Both the position numbers and the translations under genes were made by a program. A stretch of DNA of 64,000 nucleotides. Origin: an uncultured Oscillospiraceae bacterium. Lineage in GTDB: Bacteria; Bacillota; Clostridia; Oscillospirales; Ruminococcaceae. The notes beneath the pieces were generated by a model. The model worked only from the letters and a program-made list of their open reading frames with translations. It did no database searches and was not told where the DNA came from. The stretch is from positions 62,001-126,000 of the forward strand of contig CAKSLF010000001.1 of the NCBI GenBank assembly GCA_934466455.1, given 5' to 3'. Shown here in pieces: positions 17,905-26,736 of this stretch; position 1 is the first letter of the stretch; the number at the start of each line of letters is the position of its first letter.

Positions 17905-18540
17905 ATGAGATACATAAAATGCAGCAAGGACCATTACTATGACGCAGACCAATATTCAACCTGCCCCTATTGCGGAGGCGACTCAGCGGCGGACAACAGA
18001 ACCGTTACCTGCTTTAACAACCCGGACGATGAAAAAACAACGCCGATTTCCGGAGGGGCTTCAATAAGCGGAAAAACGGTTCCGCTAACCGGCGGAAGCT
18101 CGGGGGTAACCTTTCCCATTGGCGGAAGCTCGGGGGAAACAATTCCGATTAATATTTTTGACGACCAAAAGACGGTTTTTGCCGGTACGGAAGAAAACAA
18201 AAGCCCGGTTGTCGGTTGGCTTGTTTGCACTGCGGGAACCCATATCGGCGAGGACTTCCGCCTTACCGCAGGAAACAATACAATCGGACGCTCCGGTACC
18301 ATGGATGTTTGCCTTTCCGGAGAGAACACCGTTTCAAGAGGAAAACACGCCGTTGTTGTTTATGAGCCGGAGGAAAATATTTTCCTTACCACTCCGGGAG
18401 ATGTAAAAGAGCTTTCCTACCTTAACGGAAGAGTAGTTCTTGCTCCGCAGGTGCTTAAAAGAGGCGACCGCATAAGACTCGGAGAGGTTGAGCTTATGTT
18501 CATTCCCTGCTGCGGAGAAGATTTTACATGGAGAAAATGA
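17905..18540 (+). CDS. Zinc-ribbon FHA protein with Thr-rich linker
   Basis: A 211-residue soluble protein. An N-terminal ribbon (CSKDHYYD then CPYCGG, about 6-28) is followed by a linker with repeated Thr-containing segments (KTTPISGG, KTVPLTGG, VTFPIGG, ETIPI, KTVFAG). An FHA domain lies at about 98-205 with GRSG, SRGKH and a YLNGR turn. It is paralogous to the gene at 9555 but keeps the phospho-binding Ser-Arg. By analogy with GarA/OdhI-type FHA proteins, whose N-terminal threonines are phosphorylated and then bind their own FHA domain, the Thr repeats are plausible kinase sites. That part is inference. Confidence 0.82.
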   Translation: MRYIKCSKDHYYDADQYSTCPYCGGDSAADNRTVTCFNNPDDEKTTPISGGASISGKTVPLTGGSSGVTFPIGGSSGETIPINIFDDQKTVFAGTEENKSPVVGWLVCTAGTHIGEDFRLTAGNNTIGRSGTMDVCLSGENTVSRGKHAVVVYEPEENIFLTTPGDVKELSYLNGRVVLAPQVLKRGDRIRLGEVELMFIPCCGEDFTWRK

Positions 18541-18584
18541 TGTTTCCCAACTGTACCGGGACATAATCATACAGGAGGCAAAAA

Positions 18585-18893
18585 ATGATTGTTGGATTGA
18601 CCGGAAAATATGCGGGAGTAAGCTTTCCTGCTGACGGCGAAAAGGAAATAGTGTTCGGAAGAGATCCAAACTTCTGCAATGTTGTTTTTGACCAGTTCAG
18701 TACAAGCGTAAGCCGCTGCCATTGCGCAATATCATACAGCGCAAGCGAGGGATTGTACTATGTAACCGATTACTCAAAAAACGGCACCTTTACCGGCGAC
18801 GGAAGACGGCTTATTCCCAATATGGCTATACCCATGGAAAAAGGAACAATACTTTTTATGGGAAGCAGAAAGGATTCTTTCAGGCTTGATTAA
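18585..18893 (+). CDS. Stand-alone FHA domain protein
   Basis: A 102-residue protein that is almost only an FHA domain: VFGRDPNFC, VSRCH and YSKNGTFTG are all in canonical positions. There is no signal peptide, membrane helix or ribbon. It starts at ATG 18585, 8 bases after AGGAGG, and is the last gene of the island before a strong terminator. A free FHA domain could act as adaptor or competitor for phosphorylated partners of the larger FHA proteins. Confidence 0.87.
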   Translation: MIVGLTGKYAGVSFPADGEKEIVFGRDPNFCNVVFDQFSTSVSRCHCAISYSASEGLYYVTDYSKNGTFTGDGRRLIPNMAIPMEKGTILFMGSRKDSFRLD

Positions 18894-18952
18894 GCAGGGC
18901 GGGCTGTTGGAAAAAACGACCCGGCAGCAGCTTAATTACAATAAAAAGGGCA

Positions 18953-18990
18953 GCTCTCTTTTGTATTTGCAAAAGAGAGCCGTTTTTTTT
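18953..18990 (+). terminator. Rho-independent terminator of the island
   Basis: A perfect 11-bp stem (GCTCTCTTTTG/CAAAAGAGAGC, 18953-18963 and 18970-18980) with a 6-base loop, followed by CG and eight T. It lies 60 bases after the last FHA gene. Confidence 0.9.
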
Positions 18991-19043
18991 CTATGGAAAA
19001 CTCCGATGAAAAGTGCTATTATTTACTCAGAGGAGGGAATAAT

Positions 19044-19982
19044 ATGACGATATACGAAATTGCTTGGTACTTTTTTATCTATGCTTTTCTCGGTTGGTGT
19101 ACGGAGGTTTCCTTTTTTGCCGTAAAAAAAGGAAAATTTGTAAACAGAGGCTTTTTGAACGGACCTGTCTGCCCGGTTTACGGCTTTGGGCTTGTGGCGA
19201 TAATTGCGGCTCTTACCCCGCTTAAAGATAATCTGCTTTTGCTCTTTTTAGGCTCGGTGCTTATAACAAGCGCACTGGAGTTTTTAACGGGCTGGGCACT
19301 CGAAAAAATATTCCATACAAGATGGTGGGATTATACGGAGAATAAATTCAACCTCTGCGGATACATTTGCCTTGAATTTTCGCTTATTTGGGGTCTTGCC
19401 GCAACTGCCGTCATGAAGATTATTCAGCCTCTTATTCAAACGGCGGCGGGGATAATCCCGCAGGCAGCCGGTTGGGTGCTGCTTGGAGTTTTTGCCGCCG
19501 TAATTCTTTGCGACCTTGCGGCGACGGTTACCACAATTCACAATATGCAGAAAAATTTGCGTGCTCTTACGGCAATGGCTGCGGAGATGCACGAAATTTC
19601 CGACAAAATCGGCGAAAACATTTCCGAAAAGGTGCTTGATATAAAAGGGCAGGCGGACGATACAAAGGAACGCTATTCCGGCTTTGCGGAAATGTGCCGT
19701 GCTCATAGGGCGGAGGAACAGAGCCTTTCCGAAAAGCACCGTGCGGAGGAACAGGCTTTGCTTGCTTCCATACGGGAAAAAGAGAAGGAACGCATTGCAA
19801 AGGAACGCAGCGAAAAATTTGAGGAGCAAAGCGCACGCCTTGGCAGGCTTAGGACGGAGCTTTCGGAAAAGCTTTCTGCGGCAAAACGCAGATACTCCCG
19901 TATAATAAAGGCTTTTCCCGATATAAAAAGCAGAGATTATCAAGAGGCACTGGATAATCTTAAAAAAGGTGAAACCAAATAA
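19044..19982 (+). CDS. CmpB-type putative ABC-transporter membrane protein
   Basis: A 312-residue membrane protein matching the PF06541-type 'putative ABC-transporter type IV' family by its signatures: FFIYAFLGWCTEV, FVNRGFLNGPVCPVYGFG, FLTGWALEK and WWDYTENKFNLCGYICLEFS. About five helices span 8-165. A long charged coiled-coil tail (about 175-300) is rich in Arg, Glu and Lys. The molecular function of the family is not established. ATG 19044 is preceded by AGGAGGG; a longer frame from 18993 would begin just after the island terminator and is unlikely. Transcription ends in the hairpins at 19985-20062. Confidence 0.8.
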   Translation: MTIYEIAWYFFIYAFLGWCTEVSFFAVKKGKFVNRGFLNGPVCPVYGFGLVAIIAALTPLKDNLLLLFLGSVLITSALEFLTGWALEKIFHTRWWDYTENKFNLCGYICLEFSLIWGLAATAVMKIIQPLIQTAAGIIPQAAGWVLLGVFAAVILCDLAATVTTIHNMQKNLRALTAMAAEMHEISDKIGENISEKVLDIKGQADDTKERYSGFAEMCRAHRAEEQSLSEKHRAEEQALLASIREKEKERIAKERSEKFEEQSARLGRLRTELSEKLSAAKRRYSRIIKAFPDIKSRDYQEALDNLKKGETK

Positions 19983-19984
19983 AA

Positions 19985-20062
19985 AAAGTCCGTGCTCAAA
20001 TTTGAGCACGGACTTTTCAGCCGAGTGCAGCCGGTGCTCATCTTGAGCACCGGCTTTTTTTT
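19985..20062. terminator. Two adjacent hairpins forming a bidirectional terminator
   Basis: Hairpin 1 is a perfect 16-bp inverted repeat (19985-20000 and 20001-20016) carrying GTGCTCAA/TTGAGCAC at its centre. Hairpin 2 has arms GCCGGTGCTCA/TGAGCACCGGC (20030-20054) and eight T afterwards. They lie between two convergent genes. The shared TGAGCAC core recurs elsewhere in the window. Confidence 0.85.
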
Positions 20063-20069
20063 GCAATAC

Positions 20070-22646
20070 TTATTTGCATACAAGCTCGCCGTTTTCAACA
20101 TCAACGGTGATAATGGAATCTGCGTCAATATCGCCGGATATAATCTTCTTTGCAACAAGAGTTTCAAGGCTGCTTTGAAGATAGCGGCGCAGCGGTCTTG
20201 CACCATAAACGGGGTCAAAGCCTCTGTCGATAATAAGCTCCTTTGCGGCGTCGGTAACCTCAAGGCGAAGGCTCTTATCCGCAAGACGCTTTTTAAGAGA
20301 ATCGAGCATAATATCGATAATTCCTTTAAGGTTTTCTTTTGTAAGCGGGCGGAAGAATATCGTTTCGTCAAGACGGTTGAGGAATTCGGGACGGAAGCTG
20401 CGGCGCAGCTCCGCCATAACGCCTTCTTTTGCCTGTTCGGAAATATTGCCGTTATCGTCAATTCCGTCAAGCAGATACTGGCTGCCGAGGTTGGAGGTAA
20501 GAATAATTATAGTGTTCTTAAAATCAACCGTGCGGCCTTGGCTGTCGGTAATTCTGCCGTCGTCCAATACCTGAAGAAGAATATTGAATACATCGGGGTG
20601 AGCCTTTTCGACCTCATCAAAAAGCACTACAGAGTAGGGCTTTCTGCGGACGGCTTCCGTAAGCTGTCCGCCCTCGTCATAGCCGACATAGCCGGGAGGC
20701 GCACCGATAAGACGGGATACAGAGTATTTCTCCATATATTCGGTCATATCAATACGCACAATGTTGTGCTCGTCGTCAAACAGACACTCCGCAAGGGATT
20801 TTGCAAGCTCCGTTTTGCCGACGCCGGTCGGGCCAAGGAAAAGAAAGCTGCCTATCGGTCTGTTCGGGTCGGAAATGCCTGCTCTGGAGCGGAGGATAGC
20901 CTCGGTGACCTTTTCAACCGCCTCGTCCTGTCCTACAACTCTCTTGTGGATTATGTCTGCAAGGTGGAGCAGCTTTTCACGCTCGCCCTCCATAAGCTTT
21001 GCAACGGGTATGCCGGTCCATTTTGCGACGATGGCGGCGATTTCCTCTTCGGTAACGGTGTCGTGAACAAGGGTGTTTTCCTTGCGCTGTTCGCTCTGTT
21101 TTTCCGCCTCCTCAAGCTTTTTTTCAAGGCTCGGGAGGTCGGAATATTTAAGGCGGGCTGCCTTTTCGTATTCGTAATGCAGCTGCGCCTGCTCAATATC
21201 GGCGTGCATCTGCTCAATTTCGGATTTAAGGCGTTTTACCTCATCAACGCTCTGCTTTTCGGTTTCCCAACGGGACTTCATCTCGTTGAATTTATCCTTG
21301 TATTCCGCAAGCTCGGAACCAAGCTTTTCAAGACGCTCCTGAGAAAGCTTGTCGGTTTCCTTCTTCAGAGCCATTTCTTCGATTTCAAGCTGCATTATTT
21401 TGCGGCGAACATCGTCAAGCTCCGCCGGCATGGAGTCAATGTCGGTGCGGATGGAGGCGCAAGCCTCATCCACGAGGTCGATTGCCTTATCCGGAAGAAA
21501 ACGGTCGGTGATATATCTGTCGGAGAGGGTGGCTGCCGCCACAAGTGCGCTGTCGTGTATACGCACTCCGTGATAAACCTCATAACGCTCTTTAAGTCCG
21601 CGGAGAATGGAGATCGTATCCTCAACGGTGGGTTCGTCCACCATAACGGGCTGGAAACGACGCTCAAGAGCGGCGTCCTTTTCGATGTACTTTCTGTATT
21701 CGTCAAGGGTGGTTGCGCCTATGCAGTGCAGCTCGCCTCTTGCAAGCATCGGCTTGAGCAGGTTGCCTGCGTCCATGCTGCCTTCGGTTTTTCCTGCGCC
21801 GACTATGGTATGCAGCTCATCAATGAAGAGAAGGATTTTGCCCTCGGATTTTTTTATTTCCTCAAGAACGGCTTTAAGCCTTTCCTCAAATTCGCCTCTG
21901 TATTTTGCGCCGGCAATAAGGGAGCCCATATCGAGGCTGAAGATGGTTTTGTCTTTAAGTCCCTCCGGAACATCGCCGCGGACTATACGCTGAGCAAGTC
22001 CCTCGGCTATTGCGGTTTTACCTACGCCCGGTTCGCCGATAAGAACGGGGTTGTTTTTTGTTTTTCTTGAAAGGATACGGATAACATTTCTTATTTCCGT
22101 ATCACGCCCGATAACCGGGTCAAGTTCGTTGTTGCGGGCACGCTTTACAAGGTCGGTGCCGTATTTGGAAAGTGCGTCGTAGGTGTCCTCCGGGTTATCG
22201 CTTGTAACGGGGCGGGTTTTTACCCTTGCAAGCTCCTCGGCAAATTTGCTTTTTGTTATGCCGTGGGCATTAAAAATCTGGCGGATTTGAGGAGTCATAT
22301 TCGCAAAAATTCCAAGCATAAGGTGCTCGACGGAAATATATTCGTCGCCCATGCTCTTTGCGGCTTTTTCCGCAGCACGAAGAATAATATCCGTTTCGGA
22401 TGAAATATACATTTCTCCGCCGGAAACCTTGGGAAGGGTTGAAATATAGGAATCAAGCTCCGCCAAAAGGTTGTTGCAGTCGGCACCCATCTTTCCGAGG
22501 AGGGATGGAATAAGCCCGCCGTCCTGGTCGATAAGAGAATAGAGAAGATGCTCGGGAACAAGTGCCTGATTTTCGTTTTCCCGGGCGATATTTTGCGCAT
22601 TTTGAATTGCTTCAAGAGTTTTTTGCGTAAAGTTCTGGGTATTCAT
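20070..22646 (-). CDS. clpB: ATP-dependent disaggregase ClpB
   Basis: An 858-residue Hsp100 chaperone that, with DnaK, dissolves protein aggregates in the cytosol. It has a Clp N-domain (about 1-145, ending in the KTRPV linker), AAA module 1 with Walker [10 protein letters not shown] at about 202, a long coiled middle domain at about 400-530 (this domain separates ClpB from ClpA/ClpC), and AAA module 2 with Walker [10 protein letters not shown] at about 604. Sensor-type motifs and GARPLRR lie near the C-terminus. Length is normal for the family. ATG 22646 has AGGTGAT 6 bases upstream. Only 33 bases separate it from the RHH-protein gene, so the two are probably co-transcribed. No CIRCE or CtsR box was seen. 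Confidence 0.96.
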   Translation of the reverse strand: MNTQNFTQKTLEAIQNAQNIARENENQALVPEHLLYSLIDQDGGLIPSLLGKMGADCNNLLAELDSYISTLPKVSGGEMYISSETDIILRAAEKAAKSMGDEYISVEHLMLGIFANMTPQIRQIFNAHGITKSKFAEELARVKTRPVTSDNPEDTYDALSKYGTDLVKRARNNELDPVIGRDTEIRNVIRILSRKTKNNPVLIGEPGVGKTAIAEGLAQRIVRGDVPEGLKDKTIFSLDMGSLIAGAKYRGEFEERLKAVLEEIKKSEGKILLFIDELHTIVGAGKTEGSMDAGNLLKPMLARGELHCIGATTLDEYRKYIEKDAALERRFQPVMVDEPTVEDTISILRGLKERYEVYHGVRIHDSALVAAATLSDRYITDRFLPDKAIDLVDEACASIRTDIDSMPAELDDVRRKIMQLEIEEMALKKETDKLSQERLEKLGSELAEYKDKFNEMKSRWETEKQSVDEVKRLKSEIEQMHADIEQAQLHYEYEKAARLKYSDLPSLEKKLEEAEKQSEQRKENTLVHDTVTEEEIAAIVAKWTGIPVAKLMEGEREKLLHLADIIHKRVVGQDEAVEKVTEAILRSRAGISDPNRPIGSFLFLGPTGVGKTELAKSLAECLFDDEHNIVRIDMTEYMEKYSVSRLIGAPPGYVGYDEGGQLTEAVRRKPYSVVLFDEVEKAHPDVFNILLQVLDDGRITDSQGRTVDFKNTIIILTSNLGSQYLLDGIDDNGNISEQAKEGVMAELRRSFRPEFLNRLDETIFFRPLTKENLKGIIDIMLDSLKKRLADKSLRLEVTDAAKELIIDRGFDPVYGARPLRRYLQSSLETLVAKKIISGDIDADSIITVDVENGELVCK

Positions 22647-22679
22647 AAAATCACCTGCTTTGTGATGTGTTTACTGGAA

Positions 22680-23327
22680 TTATATTATGATATTTTGCTT
22701 TGCCGCATATTCGGCATAACGGCGTTCAATTTCTGCGTGGGAATACTTTCCGGAAAGAAATCCTTTCATCAGCTTATCAAAAAGCTCGATGTAGCCGGAG
22801 ATTGCCTCCGCAAGCTCCTGCGGGGAAAAGTTTTTCTGCGGCACGGCTATGCTGCGGCAAAATTTGTTGTAATAAAGCGCATATTCCGTGGCGGAAACGC
22901 CGTAACGGGGAAGATATTCCTGCTCGATTGTATGCCAAAGACGGAAGAAATCCGTCATATCGGAGATAAGGGACGCACTTTGGGTGCGGAAAATTACCGA
23001 AAGCTCGCCGATGGAATCCTTTCCGTTTTCATAAAGCTCCACTTCATATTTAACGGTGGGGCGGTATTTATATTCAAGGCTGCTTTTAAGCGACATTGTA
23101 AGGTCGTTTGGGGCAAAAAACGGAACAAGCTGACCGTAAGGAGCAACCGCCGCTTCTATCGCCTGAAAAACATCGTTTATCTGTCTTTGCGGCGTGGTCA
23201 TCCCAAGATATTCCGCAAGGATCTGGTTTATAAGGTTGGAACGGTTTGTTCCTCTGCGGTGGGCAAGAAGATCCGCTTCTCTTACCACATCATCGCTTAA
23301 CATAAGGCTGTATAGCGTCTTTTTCAA
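22680..23327 (-). CDS. Ribbon-helix-helix protein upstream of clpB
   Basis: About 215 residues. The N-terminal 45 residues look like a ribbon-helix-helix (CopG/Arc-like) DNA-binding fold: a short strand KKTLYSLML, then two helices with RRGTNRSNLINQILAEYLGM. The rest is a helical and beta domain of unknown type. It is the first gene of a two-gene operon with clpB, which makes it a candidate regulator of that operon; this is inference. I favour TTG 23327 as start because GGAG lies 9 bases upstream; another TTG at 23336 touches the RBS. Confidence 0.7.
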   Translation of the reverse strand: MKKTLYSLMLSDDVVREADLLAHRRGTNRSNLINQILAEYLGMTTPQRQINDVFQAIEAAVAPYGQLVPFFAPNDLTMSLKSSLEYKYRPTVKYEVELYENGKDSIGELSVIFRTQSASLISDMTDFFRLWHTIEQEYLPRYGVSATEYALYYNKFCRSIAVPQKNFSPQELAEAISGYIELFDKLMKGFLSGKYSHAEIERRYAEYAAKQNIII

Positions 23328-23358
23328 GAGAATCAACTCCTTTGATTTTCTGTATACA

Positions 23359-23386
23359 ATAATAGCACAGCATTAAACTTTGTCAA
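23359..23386 (-). promoter_or_regulatory. Promoter of the RHH-clpB operon
   Basis: On the minus strand, TTGACA (23386-23381) and TATTAT (23364-23359) are 16 bases apart, with TGC directly before the -10 box (extended -10). It lies about 30 bases from the first start codon. An AT-rich near-palindrome lies just upstream of the -35 box. Confidence 0.65.
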
Positions 23387-23455
23387 GATATTTATATAAA
23401 TCTTAACACAAAGTTAATATATTTTTCTACGAGTTTTGGCATGGGAAAACATCGC

Positions 23456-23483
23456 TTGCCAAAAAGTAAGAATAGTATATAAT
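23456..23483 (+). promoter_or_regulatory. Promoter of the two-component operon
   Basis: TTGCCA (23456-23461) and TATAAT (23478-23483) are 16 bases apart, about 90 bases before the response-regulator start. Confidence 0.55.
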
Positions 23484-23574
23484 ATATTTATATAAAAAAT
23501 TAAAGAAACTTTAATACTTTTGCGGCTTTTATCTTAAAGCTTTTATTGATAAACTTTGTTACGGAGGCGAAGAT

Positions 23575-24270
23575 ATGTATACCATTCTTATTTGCGACGA
23601 CGACAGGGATATAAGAGGCGCACTTAAAATTTACCTTACCGGCGAGGGCTACCGTATTCTCGAGGCAGAAAACGGAAGAGAGGCAATTTCCGCAATGGAG
23701 CGGGAGGAAATTCACCTTGTGCTTATGGATATAATGATGCCGCAGATGGACGGCGTTTCCGCCACCGCAAAGCTTAGGGAGCAGCACAATGTTCCGATAA
23801 TCCTGCTTACCGCAAAGAGCGAGGATAACGACAAGATACTCGGGCTTACCGCCGGAGCGGACGACTATATTACAAAGCCGTTTAATCCTCTTGAGGTAAT
23901 AGCAAGGGTAAAGGCGCAGCTTCGGCGGTATGCTTATCTCGGCGGAATGGAGCAAAAGCCGCAAAGGGCATTTGCTATCGGCGGAATTGAGCTTGACGAC
24001 GAGGGAAAAACCGTAACCCTTAACGGCGAGGAGGTTTCCCTTACCCCTACGGAGTACGATATTCTAAAGCTGTTTCTTGTAAACCCGGGAAAGGTGTTTT
24101 CCTCAAAAGAGATATATTCCTCCGTTTGGGACAGCGACCCCATGGGTGCGGAGGGAACCATTGCCGTGCATATCCGCCATCTTCGTGAGAAGCTTGAGAT
24201 AGACCCCGCAAACCCCCGGTATCTCAAGGTTGTTTGGGGCAAGGGCTATAAAATGGAGGACAAAAAATGA
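23575..24270 (+). CDS. OmpR/VanR-family response regulator
   Basis: A 231-residue regulator. The receiver domain (1-118) has the acidic pair in ICDDDRD, phospho-acceptor Asp52 (MDIMMPQMDG), LLTAKSE and the KPFNP lysine. A winged-helix DNA-binding domain follows at about 130-230 (LTPTEYDILKLF, then GTIAVHIRHLREKLE and VWGKGYKM). The best fit is the VanR/PhoP-like branch of Clostridia. It has a strong RBS (GGAGG) and overlaps the kinase gene by the ATGA arrangement, so the two proteins are a cognate pair. The stimulus cannot be told from sequence. Confidence 0.93.
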   Translation: MYTILICDDDRDIRGALKIYLTGEGYRILEAENGREAISAMEREEIHLVLMDIMMPQMDGVSATAKLREQHNVPIILLTAKSEDNDKILGLTAGADDYITKPFNPLEVIARVKAQLRRYAYLGGMEQKPQRAFAIGGIELDDEGKTVTLNGEEVSLTPTEYDILKLFLVNPGKVFSSKEIYSSVWDSDPMGAEGTIAVHIRHLREKLEIDPANPRYLKVVWGKGYKMEDKK

Positions 24271-26183
24271 AACGCTTACTTGGGAGCACGGCGGCGAAGA
24301 TAATTGCCTTTCTTTGCCTTTGCGTGTTCGTTCCCCTTACCGTCGGCTGCGCTTTCGGAACGGTGTACTGCTATCACTCCGGTGTTTACGCCGAACGGTC
24401 GGAATTTCAAAACAGCAGAATTTGTCAAAGCTTCGTTCGTTCCCGCCTTTCCGATATAAAGGATTTTATCTATTGGAACGACATTTCAGCCGTTCCGGAA
24501 TCCATGTATTACTACAAAGATTCCAGCTTCACCTACAAAATCCTCGACAGCGAGGGCAAAACCGTCATTGACACCACGAACGAACGCTCTGTTCTGTCCG
24601 TGGAGGATTATGTGATATTCGAGGTGGACTCCTACGGCAAGCACACAAACGAATATTCCGCAAATGGCTATATCAATATGCCCGTGCAGCCCACGGACTC
24701 CGTTTATATCTATAAAATCGCCTATGATATGCAGGGGCGGCTGCCGAAAATCACCGTCGGCATGGGGATTTTATCTTTGGTGCTGCTGATTTTCCTTTTG
24801 GCGTCGGCGGGTATCGGAAAGGACGGCACTGCGGCGCTTCGGGGGCTTAACCGCTGCTGGCTCGATGTGTTCGCAGTCATCTGCGGAACGGTTTTCTTCG
24901 GCGGAACCGAGATACTGATTTCGGAAATGCGATACTCAGGCGGTAACGCCTTGAATATCGCCGTTATCGCCGTGGGACTCGTCTGCATAACCGCAGTGGC
25001 TCTGCTTTTCCTTATGAGTGCGGCGGCGCACTTCAAGGTCAAGGGCTGGTGGAGGCATACTGCGATTTATAATATCGTTATGGCGGTTTGGCGCTTCATA
25101 AAATGGGTGGTCTGTTCCCTGCCGAGAGTATGGAAGCTGCTTTTGGTTTACGGCGTTTTTGTGCTTTTGAATTTAATAGGCATATCGCTGTTTTGGATTG
25201 ACGGAAACGGTCTGGCACTTTTGACCGTGATAATTACCGACATCTGCGGAATAGTTTTCATGATATTTTTCTCCGAACAAATCGGAAAGCTTCGTATTGC
25301 CAGCGAAGCCCTTGCCGCAGGGAACTACGAATACAAAACCGATGCTTCAAGCCTGTGGTTCGGACTTAAAAAGCAGGCGAACAACCTAAACAGCGCCGCC
25401 ACCGGTATGTCAAAGGCGGTTGACGCCCGCATGAAAAGCGAACGCTTCAAAACAGAGCTTATTACCAATGTAAGCCACGACCTTAAAACTCCGCTTACCT
25501 CCATTGTTTCCTATGTGGATTTGCTGAAAAAAGAGAATATCGAAAACGAAAAGGCGCAGGAATACATAGAGGTTATAGACCGCCAAAGCAAAAAGCTGAA
25601 AAAGCTTACGGAGGACTTGGTGGAGGCTTCAAAGGCTTCCTCCGGTGCGGTTACGGTAAACAGAGAGACCCTTAATATCGGAGAGCTTATAAATCAGTCC
25701 GTGGGCGAGTTTTCCGAAAAGCTGGAGGCGGCGAATATAACCCCCGTTATAAATCTTCCGGAGGAAGAAGTAAATGTTTTTACCGACGGAAGGCTTCTTT
25801 GGCGGGTGTTTGATAATCTTATACAGAACATAATCAAATATGCCCAGCCCGGAACAAGGGCGTACTTTGACCTTACTCCATACAACGGAAAAGCCGTGCT
25901 TTGCATAAAAAATATTTCAAGGGAGCCGCTTAATATGAGCTCCGAGGCACTTATGGAACGCTTTGTAAGGGGTGACAGCTCAAGAGGGAGCGACGGAAAC
26001 GGTCTTGGGCTTTCCATTGCAAAATCTCTTACGGAGCTTTGCGGCGGCACCTTTGAGCTTTTCCTCGACGGAGATTTATATAAGGCGGTGCTCACATTCC
26101 CGCTTTCAAGGGCTCCCGCAACCCTGCAAGGTCCGGCGGAAGCTGCAAAGCCCGACGCCGAACAACCTGCCGGGCAGGCTTGA
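24267..26183 (+). CDS. VanS-like sensor histidine kinase
   Basis: A 638-residue membrane kinase. An N-terminal helix (about 9-32) is followed by an extracellular region of about 140 residues, several further helices between about 165 and 345 (an unusual multi-helix membrane core), a HAMP-like segment, and a HisKA domain with phospho-acceptor His404 (VSHDLKTPLTSI). The HATPase domain has NLIQNIIKYA and DGNGLGLSIAKSL. The C-terminal 20 residues are Ala/Pro-rich. It overlaps its response regulator by 4 bases. A small lipoprotein gene follows and may be a target or accessory. Confidence 0.92.
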   Translation: MKRLLGSTAAKIIAFLCLCVFVPLTVGCAFGTVYCYHSGVYAERSEFQNSRICQSFVRSRLSDIKDFIYWNDISAVPESMYYYKDSSFTYKILDSEGKTVIDTTNERSVLSVEDYVIFEVDSYGKHTNEYSANGYINMPVQPTDSVYIYKIAYDMQGRLPKITVGMGILSLVLLIFLLASAGIGKDGTAALRGLNRCWLDVFAVICGTVFFGGTEILISEMRYSGGNALNIAVIAVGLVCITAVALLFLMSAAAHFKVKGWWRHTAIYNIVMAVWRFIKWVVCSLPRVWKLLLVYGVFVLLNLIGISLFWIDGNGLALLTVIITDICGIVFMIFFSEQIGKLRIASEALAAGNYEYKTDASSLWFGLKKQANNLNSAATGMSKAVDARMKSERFKTELITNVSHDLKTPLTSIVSYVDLLKKENIENEKAQEYIEVIDRQSKKLKKLTEDLVEASKASSGAVTVNRETLNIGELINQSVGEFSEKLEAANITPVINLPEEEVNVFTDGRLLWRVFDNLIQNIIKYAQPGTRAYFDLTPYNGKAVLCIKNISREPLNMSSEALMERFVRGDSSRGSDGNGLGLSIAKSLTELCGGTFELFLDGDLYKAVLTFPLSRAPATLQGPAEAAKPDAEQPAGQA

Positions 26184-26200
26184 GCATTAAATACATTGGT

Positions 26201-26230
26201 TTGAGCACGGGAAAAAATTTCCGTGCTCAA
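26201..26230. repeat. TTGAGCAC inverted repeat before the small lipoprotein gene
   Basis: Arms TTGAGCACGG (26201-26210) and CCGTGCTCAA (26221-26230) form a perfect 10-bp stem around an A/T-rich loop. It lies between the histidine-kinase stop and the lipoprotein RBS. No T-run follows, so it may act as a transcription attenuator, RNA-stability element or protein site. Confidence 0.65.
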
Positions 26231-26255
26231 AAAACAGACGGAGGTAGAAAATAAA

Positions 26256-26663
26256 GTGAAAAAGACTTTTGCTGTTATGCTTGCGGTGCTCATGCTTGCC
26301 GGCCTGTGCGCCTGCGGAAAAACCGCCGGAACGGAAATCAACTGCAAAACCTCCGAGATATATTCGGAAACGGAGATAAAAGCCGCAGCCGCCGCAGTAA
26401 AGGCAAAATTCCTCACCTTTGAGGGCTGTACTCTATACAGCCTTACCTATGCGGGTGATGAAGAATCGGAGGGCTGCCTTGACTATTGCAGGGAGCTTAA
26501 GCCGGAGAAAAATTTTGACCGCTGCATAGTTTTTGAATCCTCCTTCCGCTCGCCGAAAAACGGCGGCGGCACATGGGAAAAAAACAGCGAGTATACATGG
26601 ACATGGTATGTGGCAAAAGGCTCTCTCGGCGGCTGGCAGGTCGTTAATTACGGTTACGGCTGA
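26256..26663 (+). CDS. Small lipoprotein of unknown function
   Basis: About 135 residues. The signal peptide (about 1-21) ends at the lipobox LCAC. The mature part carries a short Ala/Lys-rich helix, then a small alpha/beta domain (FLTFEGCTLYSLTYAG, with several Tyr/Trp residues towards the end). I do not recognise the family. The start is GTG 26256 with GGAGGT 10 bases upstream. It lies 72 bases after the histidine kinase on the same strand, separated by the TTGAGCAC hairpin, and is followed by a terminator. It may be a sensor accessory or a regulated output of the two-component system. Confidence 0.7.
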   Translation: MKKTFAVMLAVLMLAGLCACGKTAGTEINCKTSEIYSETEIKAAAAAVKAKFLTFEGCTLYSLTYAGDEESEGCLDYCRELKPEKNFDRCIVFESSFRSPKNGGGTWEKNSEYTWTWYVAKGSLGGWQVVNYGYG

Positions 26664-26681
26664 TACGGTACAAATAATAAG

Positions 26682-26711
26682 AGGCGTCTGCTTTCGGCAG
26701 ACGCCTTTTTT
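26682..26711 (+). terminator. Rho-independent terminator
   Basis: Perfect 10-bp stem AGGCGTCTGC/GCAGACGCCT (26682-26691, 26697-26706) with a 5-base loop and a run of T to 26711. It lies between convergent genes. Confidence 0.9.
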
Positions 26712-26736
26712 GCATAAATTTATGCCGTAGGGAATA

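Noticed and set aside
331..18893. Type VI or type VII secretion locus
   Set aside because: Kinase, PP2C, FHA and VWA proteins can accompany such loci, but no EssC, WXG100, sheath or spike gene is in the window; it remains only a hypothesis about sequence left of base 1.
19992..22070. A 692-codon plus-strand frame opposite clpB
   Set aside because: It lies antisense to a fully conserved ClpB, has no RBS and no recognisable domain; codon bias of clpB leaves the opposite frame open.
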